Below are positions 1 through 5,777 of a stretch of DNA of 11,180 nt, piece after piece. The position numbers and the translations under genes were made by a program. Each line of letters begins with the position of its first letter. The first letter of the stretch is position 1. This DNA comes from CAXMST01 sp035267205. Lineage in GTDB: Bacteria; Actinomycetota; Thermoleophilia; Solirubrobacterales; 70-9. The stretch lies in contig DATFLZ010000216.1 in NCBI GenBank assembly GCA_035267205.1, positions 1-11,180 on the forward strand, in the 5' to 3' direction. The notes beneath the pieces were generated by a model, which saw only the letters and a program-made list of their open reading frames with translations, did not search any database and was not told the origin of the DNA.

Positions 1-417
1 TCGGGAGCTGTTGTTCGCCGTCGAGGTCAGGGTGAGCAACGTTCTTCCGAACTGATCGCACTCGCCCTCGACGAGCGCTCCGCCCGCGCTGAGGAGCTGG
101 ACGGGGCCGCTGGACGGGCCGCGCCGGAACTTGACGGGGACCGGCCGGACCCCGTTGGCGGTGTCGGCGCCGTTCGCCTGACCGGCGAAGAGGGCGCTGC
201 GAACATCGAGGTCAGGTTCGCGCTTGGTGATCTGCCGCTTGGCCTGTTTCCGCCCCTGCCGCTTGCCCTGTTGCTTGGCGATCTTCTTGACCTGCTTCTT
301 CTCCTGCTTGTTCAGCGCGGTCACCGCAACGCCACCGACCGCGGTGCCCGCAAGGGCCGCGATCAGGGCGATGACGGCGACCACCAGGGCAGGGGACTGG
401 TTCCTGATTCGCGACAT
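1..417 (-). CDS. Membrane-anchored Lys/Gln-rich secreted protein, C-terminus outside window
   Basis: The reading frame runs from ATG 417-415 to the window edge (139 codons, no stop), so the C-terminus is missing. The start has a strong SD (AAGGGAGA) 3-4 bases upstream. Residues 8-35 form one hydrophobic signal/anchor segment beginning SPALVVAVIALIAALAGTA. Residues 37-66 are a strongly basic Lys/Arg/Gln stretch, followed by a Gly/Ala/Asn-containing extracytoplasmic region with one Cys (120). The anchor plus basic stalk matches a very common but uncharacterised family of exported proteins in Thermoleophilia, where the N-terminus is usually PALVVAxxALxxALGGTA followed by Lys/Asn-rich sequence. 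I infer export with the C-terminal part outside the membrane. The function is unknown. The gene is divergent from the next one and has its own promoter candidate. Confidence 0.75.
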   Translation of the reverse strand, partial: MSRIRNQSPALVVAVIALIAALAGTAVGGVAVTALNKQEKKQVKKIAKQQGKRQGRKQAKRQITKREPDLDVRSALFAGQANGADTANGVRPVPVKFRRGPSSGPVQLLSAGGALVEGECDQFGRTLLTLTSTANNSSR

Positions 418-490
418 CGCTCTCCCTTCGAGTGAGGGCCCGAGCAGGCGGCCTCGCGCCGCCCGCGCCGACCCTCTTGCCTGTGGCTAC

Positions 491-518
491 ACCGTACTCG
501 CGATGAGACGCAGGTCAA
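491..518 (-). promoter_or_regulatory. Sigma-70-type promoter for the exported protein
   Basis: On the minus strand a -35 TTGACC (518-513) is followed by a 16-base spacer and a -10 TACGGT (496-491), which fits the actinobacterial TANNNT form. Predicted transcription would start near 484, giving a leader of about 65 bases before ATG 417. This is visible by eye only; there is no expression evidence. Confidence 0.5.
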
Positions 519-651
519 CCGCCCATGTCGCCAGGGTAGGAGGTCGGCGCTCTCGGCCTGGCCGGATGTTGCGCCCGCGGATACGATCGCGGCGGGGAAC
601 GCCGCCGGCCGCGGATCGGTCGACACAAGGAGCGAAGCGAGGAGCGTTGAG

Positions 652-957
652 ATGTCGGAGGAAGTGCACGAGGCCTGGTTCGACGACAACTGCCTGGCGT
701 TCGACGGGCGGGTCGTCGAGATGTTCGGCTTCCCGGAGGTCAAGCGGTGGCACGTCCGGGCGTTCGGGCACGAGCTGAACGGCCCCGACCGCAAGGGGAA
801 CTACATGCTGCGGGTCGGGCGGATGCGGAAGGGCAAGATCAAAGGCGGCGGCCTCGCCGGGGTGAAGGCCGAGGCCTGGCCGGCGGTCGAGGACGTCCTG
901 CGGCGGATCGAGGCGAAACAGGCCGAGGTGGGCCTGCACGAGTCCGCGACGAAGTAG
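652..957 (+). CDS. Conserved-looking small protein of unknown function (101 aa)
   Basis: A 101-residue soluble protein with no signal peptide or membrane segment. The ATG is preceded by purine-rich GAGGAGCGTTGAG, an acceptable SD. The sequence has alternating short hydrophobic strands (residues 14-27 and 50-57), a basic Gly/Lys centre (MRKGKIKGGG, about residues 58-67) and a C-terminal amphipathic helix (WPAVEDVLRRIEAKQ, about 75-89). That outline resembles a small beta-barrel or PH-like fold ending in a helix, but I do not recognise the family. It stands alone between a divergent gene and the convergent SnoaL-type gene, whose stop is 16 bases away. Its 5' leader carries a GC-rich hairpin (591-606). 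The coding call rests on codon bias, SD and the absence of a better frame. The function is unknown. Confidence 0.7.
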   Translation: MSEEVHEAWFDDNCLAFDGRVVEMFGFPEVKRWHVRAFGHELNGPDRKGNYMLRVGRMRKGKIKGGGLAGVKAEAWPAVEDVLRRIEAKQAEVGLHESATK

Positions 958-973
958 GCGAGTGCCGCTCGGC

Positions 974-1870
974 TCAGCCAGTCTTGGTGTAGAGGTCTGC
1001 CAGCCCCTCGATGTCTACCTCATCCCACGCCTCGGCGATCCGGCCGTCGCGGATCCGGATTACCGCCGTCGATGTGAACTCGACCTGCTCGCCGTGGTCG
1101 ACCCCGGCGACCGAGCCGCCGTGGGTGCCGGTCCATCGCTGGTGGACTGCGACGAGGTCTCCCTCGGCGAGGATCAGCTCGATCTCGGTCGCGAGGTCCG
1201 CGAAGCCTTCGAGGAGCTTCCCCAACTCCGCCTTCTGCTCGGACCGTGGACGCGGTCGGCCGTTGTGGATGAACTCCTCGCTCAAGAGCCGGTCGACGGC
1301 GTCGAGGTTTCGGTCGTTGATGGCCTCGGCGTAGAGGCTGGTGACCAGCGCCTTGTTCGCGGCGAGCTCGCCGGGTCCCGGCGAGCGTGCCCCGGCGGCG
1401 GAGACCGAAGGGCCGTAGCTCGTGTGCCGGTAGGTCGCCGGCTCGCGGGGCGCCTCCATCTCGGCCACGCGCGGGCGGATCGCGGAGATCGCGTCGAGGA
1501 CTCCGGGCCGATCCCGGAACTTCCGCTCGTAGGCGCGGACGTGGTCGATCGTCGCGAGGTCGGCCTTCTCCAGCGCCGCCGCGATCTCCTCGGGGCTGAG
1601 CGTGTCATAGCTCGGAAGTGGCTCGCTCTGCCGAAGGTAGTGGAGCTTGTTGAGGACGCGCGTGCGACTCCCGTGCGCACGCTCGTAGTGCTCGATCTCG
1701 GCGAGCTCCGCTTGTGAGTGGTGATGAAGCTCGGCCACGAGCTCCTTCTGGCTCATCTGCTCGTACCCAGGTAGCGGGGCGTCCCCGTCCCCGTCCCCGT
1801 CGCCGGCGTCCTCGCCGCGCCCGTCGGTGTCGTGATTCCGCTCGAACAGGTGTGGTCTGTGAATGCGCAT
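974..1870 (-). CDS. SnoaL-like (NTF2-fold) ester cyclase-type protein with duplicated N-terminal helical motif
   Basis: A 298-aa protein. Residues about 172-296 form a SnoaL-like/NTF2-fold domain, seen in ANKALVTSLYAEAINDRNLD, then VHQRWTGTHGG (242-252), VEFTSTAVIRIRDGRIAEAW (263-282) and a closing WDEVD. The fold covers polyketide cyclases, hydrolases and many uncharacterised proteins, so the reaction is unknown. The N-terminal half is unusual. After an acidic Gly/Asp linker (21-30) come two tandem 49-residue copies of one motif, at 32-80 and 84-132, each of the form PLPxY...S.EE(L/I).A.L...YER....R..VL. By my alignment 16 of 49 positions are identical. Similar motifs recur in actinobacterial proteins of unknown function. 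The ATG has GAGG 7 bases upstream. That SD overlaps the stop of the 19-codon ORF at 1880-1939, suggesting translational coupling. No signal peptide is seen, so it is probably cytoplasmic. Confidence 0.8.
   Translation of the reverse strand: MRIHRPHLFERNHDTDGRGEDAGDGDGDGDAPLPGYEQMSQKELVAELHHHSQAELAEIEHYERAHGSRTRVLNKLHYLRQSEPLPSYDTLSPEEIAAALEKADLATIDHVRAYERKFRDRPGVLDAISAIRPRVAEMEAPREPATYRHTSYGPSVSAAGARSPGPGELAANKALVTSLYAEAINDRNLDAVDRLLSEEFIHNGRPRPRSEQKAELGKLLEGFADLATEIELILAEGDLVAVHQRWTGTHGGSVAGVDHGEQVEFTSTAVIRIRDGRIAEAWDEVDIEGLADLYTKTG
1781..1804. repeat. Hexanucleotide tandem repeat (GTCCCC)3 + GTCGCC
   Basis: Three perfect GTCCCC units and one variant lie inside the SnoaL-type gene and encode alternating Gly-Asp (residues about 23-30) on the minus strand. 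The unit length keeps the frame, so copy-number change would only alter the length of the acidic linker. Confidence 0.85.
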
Positions 1871-1879
1871 CCCGCTACC

Positions 1880-1939
1880 TCAGTTGGCCAGCAACTGCTG
1901 CATTACGTCCTCGGCCTTCGCCTCGGCCACATCGGTCAT
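1880..1939 (-). CDS. Small ORF (19 aa) coupled to the SnoaL-type gene
   Basis: ATG at 1939-1937, stop TGA at 1882-1880; product MTDVAEAKAEDVMQQLLAN. It has the best SD of this region, AGGAGG seven bases before the ATG, far stronger than that of the following gene. Its TGA shares bases with the GAGG SD of the downstream SnoaL-type gene, and the two starts are 69 bases apart. The peptide is predicted to be a single acidic amphipathic helix with no membrane segment. It could be a translated leader that opens the downstream start, a functional micro-peptide, or the remnant of a longer gene. I recognise no homologue. The coding call rests on SD quality, codon composition and the coupling geometry. 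Confidence 0.5.
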   Translation of the reverse strand: MTDVAEAKAEDVMQQLLAN

Positions 1940-2091
1940 TGCGGGTCCTCCTCGTCGCGGGTTGGTCCATCCCGAAACTAGAGGACCGAGATGCCCGGGT
2001 CACGGGGGAAATCCGCGGATCCGCATCCGGGGTTTCCCGGCGTCCGTGGGTGCGGGCCGGCGGGGTACCATCGCGCCATGGAGGGGAGCCG

Positions 2092-2775
2092 ATGAAGCGG
2101 ACCACGTTCTGGCGCCTGTACACGCTGCTCGGGGTAGCGGCGCTGATCGGCGCGACCGTCGCGACCGCGGCGAGCGCCGAGCCCGCCGAAGCGGGGGAGC
2201 GCGTGCTCCGCGTGTTCGGGATCGGGGCGCTGCTGTTCTTCGTCCCCGTCTTCGGGGCCGGTATGTGGCAGCGGCGCCCGCGCGACCGCTCAGGTCTAGA
2301 GGGCGTCTACGCGGAGCTCGCGGGATCCTCCGAGGCGCCTGTCGACGGGCCCCGGCTGCTCGCGATGGCCGATCGCGTCGGGTTCGCGCTGCTCGGCTTC
2401 GGGGCGTTGATCACGCTGATCGGCGTTGTCGTCATCCTCGACATCGCGGGGCAGGCAGGCGGTGACGATGAGATCCGCCTCAGCCCACTGGCCTGGATCG
2501 CGGCGGGGGCCGTAGTCCTCGCCGCCTTTACCGTGCGGCCGATGCTGCGCGGAGTAAACGCATCGGTCGATCTCGCGCTCGCGCCACTGGGGCTCTCCCG
2601 CGCGTTCGGCTCGATCACGGGCACGAGGCACGGCCACAAGGTCAAGGTCACTTTCACACCCGACTTGACGACGACGGAGGTCAGCTCGGTTGTGATCACG
2701 CGACCCGGGGCGGACTCCTGCGATTGGCTGCGAGATCTGCTCGAGGCCGAGCGCCGGGCCGGGTCAGCCGAGTAG
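2092..2775 (+). CDS. Integral membrane protein of unknown function (227 aa, four predicted helices)
   Basis: I place the start at ATG 2092, preceded by GGAGGGGAG. The same frame is open further upstream to 1714, but that part is Arg/Pro-rich and runs opposite to the real minus-strand genes, so I reject it. Predicted membrane segments are residues about 9-29 (LYTLLGVAALIGATVATAA), 39-58, 97-120 (GFALLGFGALITLIGVVVIL within it) and 132-152. A soluble C-terminal domain (about 155-227) contains a GLSRAFGSITGTRHGHKVKV stretch (167-186), a beta-rich region and a terminal amphipathic helix with Cys210. The extracytoplasmic loop after helix 1 is Glu/Ala-rich. I do not recognise the family. It is divergent from the SnoaL unit, with about 150 bases between starts, and its 3' end overlaps the opposing SfLAP-like remnant by 12 bases. 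Confidence 0.75.
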   Translation: MKRTTFWRLYTLLGVAALIGATVATAASAEPAEAGERVLRVFGIGALLFFVPVFGAGMWQRRPRDRSGLEGVYAELAGSSEAPVDGPRLLAMADRVGFALLGFGALITLIGVVVILDIAGQAGGDDEIRLSPLAWIAAGAVVLAAFTVRPMLRGVNASVDLALAPLGLSRAFGSITGTRHGHKVKVTFTPDLTTTEVSSVVITRPGADSCDWLRDLLEAERRAGSAE

Positions 2776-3015
2776 ATCGGTCGCGCCCCTGATCGTGAAG
2801 TAGGCGCCGACGAGCGTGGAAAGGATCAGGACCAGCGTGCGTCCGTGACGGCGACCCCATCCGGTGAGCCCCCCGATGAAGGCGCGCGTCTGCTTCGGGC
2901 GGCGGATCGAGAAGACGAGCGCTCCGATCGATGGCGCGAACCAGATCGCATTGAAGATGAGCACGGCGGTGGCGCCGTCGAGGAACCCAGGGTCGGTATC
3001 GAGGCTCCCGGCCCT
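2764..3015 (-). pseudogene. C-terminal remnant resembling a GAP/SfLAP-family membrane protein
   Basis: The open frame spans 84 codons, from just after an in-frame TAG (3018-3016) to TGA 2766-2764. It encodes two hydrophobic segments, ATAVLIFNAIWFAPSIGALV and RTLVLILSTLVGAYFTIRGA, separated by a basic linker with WGRRHGR. This pattern matches the last two helices of GAP-family proteins (Sap, sulfolipid-1-addressing protein, about 200-240 aa), which end in W..RHGR..v..l...G.y...rG. The first four helices are absent and no frame upstream restores them. The best start, GTG 2964, lacks an SD. I infer a truncated gene; the alternative is a short two-helix protein of 66 aa. It overlaps the 3' end of the opposing gene at 2775. 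Confidence 0.42.
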
Positions 3016-3028
3016 CTACCCTTGGACT

Positions 3029-3046
3029 CCACGCGAACCCGCGTGG
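3029..3046. other. Perfect 7-bp inverted repeat upstream of the RodZ-like gene
   Basis: CCACGCG and CGCGTGG flank the 4-base loop AACC, ending 37 bases before ATG 3084. No T-run follows on either strand, so an operator or leader hairpin is as likely as a terminator. Confidence 0.4.
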
Positions 3047-3083
3047 GCACTGGCACAAGCAAACAGTCACCAGGAGTCGATCG

Positions 3084-3929
3084 ATGACGCGCGAGCTCGG
3101 AGCAGCCCTGCGCGAGGCCCGCGAGGCCAGAGGAATCGAGCTGGGGGAGGTCCACCGAGATCTGAAGATCCGGCTCGTCTACCTGCGGGCGATGGAGGAG
3201 GATCGCTGGGACGATCTGCCCGGCCACGCCTACGCCCGCGGCTTTTTGGCCACCTACGCCCACTACCTCGGCCTCGAGCACCAGGGTCTGGTTGATTCCT
3301 ACGAGAGCGGCCCCGGGTCCAAGGACGAGATCGAGCCGATTCCGGCCGACATGCTCCCGCAGCGCGGCCAGCTGGCGAAGCCGCGCAGGCTGCGGGTGCG
3401 GCGGGTGCCGGTCGCCGCCCTGGTCGTCATCGCCGTCGCCGGCGTGATGGCCTGGGGGCTGCTCAGCGACTCCGATCCCGGTGAGGGGGAGCCCGCGCCG
3501 GAGCGCTCAGCGCAGAGCGATCAGGGCGACGCGGCGGGCGCCACCCCCGGGGAGGATCAGGACCCCGCGCCGAGCCCAGCGCCGGTCGAGGAGGACGGCG
3601 ATGCGTCCGCCGGCGAGGACGGGGGCGGCGGCAACGGTGGCCGGACCACGGTGGTGCTGAAGGCGACGGGCAGCGTCTGGGTCTGCGTCGAGCGGAGCGG
3701 TGGAGAGGCGCTCGTCGACGGCGAGGTGCTGGCAGCCGGGGACGAGCGCGGCCCATTCGAGCCAAGGCAGGGCCAGAGCCTCGCGATCGGGCTCGGTAAC
3801 GGCTCGATGCGAATCGAGGTCGACGGCGATCTCGTGGACGTTCCCGCGACCCCGGATCCGATCGGATACCGGGTCAGAGACGGCGCCGCGAGGGAGCTGA
3901 GCGCTCCCCAGCGGCCGGCGTGCGTCTGA
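3084..3929 (+). CDS. RodZ-like membrane-anchored helix-turn-helix protein
   Basis: A 281-aa protein with the RodZ domain order. Residues 3-66 are an XRE/HTH_25-type domain (LGAALREAREARGIELGEV, then LKIRLVYLRAMEEDRWDDLP and AYARGFLATYAHYLGL). Residues about 108-128 are one membrane helix, preceded by basic residues (LRVRRV) that place the HTH in the cytoplasm. Residues 129-187 are a disordered acidic Pro/Gly linker. Residues 188-281 are a beta-rich DUF4115-like domain outside the membrane. In the RodZ family this arrangement links MreB and the cell-wall machinery; that role is inferred here. The only two Cys (201 and 280) lie in the external domain and could form a disulphide. The ATG has AGGAG seven bases upstream. 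The gene ends 34 bases before the carotenoid oxygenase, which appears to have its own promoter. Confidence 0.82.
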   Translation: MTRELGAALREAREARGIELGEVHRDLKIRLVYLRAMEEDRWDDLPGHAYARGFLATYAHYLGLEHQGLVDSYESGPGSKDEIEPIPADMLPQRGQLAKPRRLRVRRVPVAALVVIAVAGVMAWGLLSDSDPGEGEPAPERSAQSDQGDAAGATPGEDQDPAPSPAPVEEDGDASAGEDGGGGNGGRTTVVLKATGSVWVCVERSGGEALVDGEVLAAGDERGPFEPRQGQSLAIGLGNGSMRIEVDGDLVDVPATPDPIGYRVRDGAARELSAPQRPACV

Positions 3930-3950
3930 GCGGGCCCGCGGGGAATGGAG

Positions 3951-3966
3951 TACTCTTCCGCACATG
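3951..3966 (+). promoter_or_regulatory. Candidate leaderless promoter of the carotenoid oxygenase gene
   Basis: TACTCT (3951-3956) fits the actinobacterial -10 TANNNT and lies exactly seven bases before ATG 3964, so transcription would begin at or next to the A of the start codon. No SD is placed correctly for this ATG. No strong -35 is visible, which is common for such promoters. Confidence 0.45.
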
Positions 3967-5421
3967 GAGAGGACGACCGCCGAGTCAGGCGTGGAGGCCC
4001 CCACCGAAGATCGAGTGCCTGACTCGGGCTATCTGAAGGGCTTCGAGTCTCTGGGTCTCGAGCACGAGGTCCGCGTTGATGAGCTGCCGCTGACGGGATC
4101 GCTGCCGGACTGGCTGACGGGATCGCTGATTCGCACCGGGCCCGCCCGCTTCGAGGCCGGCGAGCGCAGCTTCAACCACTGGTTCGACGGGCAGGCGATG
4201 CTGCATCGCTTCGGGTTCGGCGAGGGTTCCGTCTCCTACGCGAGCCGCTTCCTACGGACCAAGGCCTTCGACGCCACCGAGAAGGGAGAGATCTCGTACT
4301 CGGAGTTCGCGACCGATCCATGCCGGTCGCTGTTCGGCAGGGCGATGGCGCTCTTCAGTCCGAAGCTCTCCGACAACGCCAACGTCAACCTGGTCCAGCT
4401 TGGGGAGCGCTTCATCGCGATGACCGAGACGCCGATTCCGGTCGAGTTCGACGCCGAGACGCTGGCCACGGCGGGCGTCGCCTACGACGTGCCGGGGATG
4501 CTCACCACCGCCCACCCGCACCTAGATCGGGCGAGCGGCGGGATGCTCAACTACGCCGCAAAGCTCGGGCCTCGAAACCAGTACCGGTTCTTCCTGCTCG
4601 AGCCCGGCGCCGAGCAGCCCAGAGTGATCGCCTCGCTGCCGGTGGACCAGCCCGCCTACATGCACTCATTCGGCCTCACCGAGCGCTACCTCGTGCTCGC
4701 GGAGTTCCCGTTCACGGTCAACCCGATGCGGCTCGCGAGCGGCCGCCGTCCCTACATCGAGAACTACCGCTGGCTGCCCGAGCGCGGCACGCGGATCACG
4801 CTGATCGATCGCGAGAGTGGCGATCAGAGTGGCCCGTTCGTGACCGACCCGTTCTTCAGCTTCCATCACGTCAACGCCTTTGACGATCCGGACAACGGGG
4901 AGATCGTGGTCGACATGTGCGTCTACGAGGACGCGTCCGTGATCGACAGCCTCTACCTCGACCGGCTCCGCAGCAGCGGCGGCGTGCCGCCGGCCGAGCT
5001 GCGGCGCGTGCGAATCCGCCCCGCTGAGCAGTCGATCGAGTGGGAGACGCTGGTCGACGACGACTTCGAGCTGCCCCGGATCAACTACGGCCGCTGCCAC
5101 GAGCGGCCCTACCGATACGTGTGGGGGATTGGCGCCGGGGCCTCCGGGTGGCTTGAGCGGATCGTCCGCGCTGATCTCGAGCAGCGGACGACCACCGGCT
5201 GGTCGGAGCCCGGCTGCTACCCGGGCGAGGCGGTCTTCGTCGCCACCCCCGACGGCGATTCCGAGGACGACGGAGTGCTGCTCTCGGTGGTGCTGGACTC
5301 CCGCTCGGAGCGTTCCTTCCTGCTCGTCCTCGACGCCGCGGACCTCAGCGAGCTGGCCCGGGCCGAGGCGCCCCATCACATTCCGTTCAGCTTCCACGGG
5401 CAGTACGCACGGTCTATGTAG
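3964..5421 (+). CDS. Carotenoid oxygenase (RPE65/CCD family)
   Basis: A 485-aa protein of the usual length for bacterial carotenoid/stilbene cleavage oxygenases. These are non-haem Fe(II) enzymes that split a C=C bond with O2 to give aldehydes or ketones. The four Fe-binding His fall in the expected contexts: H184 in TAHPHLD, H234 in YMHSFGLTERYLV, H301 in FSFHHVNAFDD, and H478 in PFSFHGQY near the C-terminus. The N-terminal LPDWLTGSLIRTGPARFEAG (47-66) is the typical family opening, followed by HWFDGQAMLHRF. No signal peptide, so it is probably cytoplasmic or membrane-associated. Whether it cleaves a carotenoid, apocarotenoid or stilbene cannot be told. No carotenoid biosynthesis gene is in the window. 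It probably heads an operon with the 97-aa ORF (11-base gap) and the MHS transporter. Start: ATG 3964 lacks an SD but sits seven bases after a TANNNT, fitting leaderless translation. Confidence 0.93.
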   Translation: MERTTAESGVEAPTEDRVPDSGYLKGFESLGLEHEVRVDELPLTGSLPDWLTGSLIRTGPARFEAGERSFNHWFDGQAMLHRFGFGEGSVSYASRFLRTKAFDATEKGEISYSEFATDPCRSLFGRAMALFSPKLSDNANVNLVQLGERFIAMTETPIPVEFDAETLATAGVAYDVPGMLTTAHPHLDRASGGMLNYAAKLGPRNQYRFFLLEPGAEQPRVIASLPVDQPAYMHSFGLTERYLVLAEFPFTVNPMRLASGRRPYIENYRWLPERGTRITLIDRESGDQSGPFVTDPFFSFHHVNAFDDPDNGEIVVDMCVYEDASVIDSLYLDRLRSSGGVPPAELRRVRIRPAEQSIEWETLVDDDFELPRINYGRCHERPYRYVWGIGAGASGWLERIVRADLEQRTTTGWSEPGCYPGEAVFVATPDGDSEDDGVLLSVVLDSRSERSFLLVLDAADLSELARAEAPHHIPFSFHGQYARSM

Positions 5422-5432
5422 GCTTTGCGCGG

Positions 5433-5726
5433 ATGGCCACGCGCGAAGAGCTGACAAGGATGAGCGGGGAGCACCTGCACGACCTCGCGGTTCGGCGGGC
5501 GATGAAGCATCTCGACCTGAAGTTCTTCTGGAACCTGATGGAGGCGCTGCCGCTGGCCGAGGCCGGTGCGGGCCACTACGACGAGGCCAATGCCGACCTG
5601 CAGAGCACCGTCGCCCACGTCGACGACCTGACCGACTCTGGCCGCGGCGAGACCGCGGAGCTGCTCAAGCCCCTCTACATCGACTACCTGGCTGAGGACG
5701 GCCCCGGAGTCGACGAGGAGGAGTAG
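5433..5726 (+). CDS. Small acidic protein of unknown function (97 aa)
   Basis: A soluble, mainly helical acidic protein with no signal peptide. A conserved-looking core contains LDLKFFWNLMEALPLAEAGA (27-46), DEANADLQSTVAHVDDLTD (50-68) and LLKPLYIDYL (77-86). I do not recognise the family. It sits 11 bases after the carotenoid oxygenase and about 50 bases before the transporter start, so it is almost certainly co-transcribed. The SD before ATG 5433 is poor, and initiation may depend on coupling to the upstream stop. A second in-frame ATG at 5460 (residue 10) has AAGG directly abutting it and a weak GAAGAG further upstream; it would give an 88-aa product starting MSGEHLHDLAVRRAM. A helper role for either neighbour is speculation. 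Confidence 0.72.
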   Translation: MATREELTRMSGEHLHDLAVRRAMKHLDLKFFWNLMEALPLAEAGAGHYDEANADLQSTVAHVDDLTDSGRGETAELLKPLYIDYLAEDGPGVDEEE

Positions 5727-5777
5727 CCGCTCCCTCCGGCGTCGCGCCGCATGCGGGATCAGCAGGAGAGCGGGACG

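Noticed and set aside
582..587. TACGAT as -10 for the 101-aa gene
   Set aside because: It fits TANNNT, but no -35-like hexamer lies at 16-18 bases, and such six-mers are expected by chance.
962..1717. 251-aa plus-strand ORF over the SnoaL-type gene
   Set aside because: It is the antisense shadow of the minus-strand gene, which has a recognisable domain, an internal repeat and an SD.
1714..2091. Upstream extension of the frame of the membrane protein (353-aa version)
   Set aside because: The extra 126 residues are Arg/Pro-rich, run antisense to the SnoaL unit and precede a good SD plus ATG at 2092. This is an open frame by base composition only.
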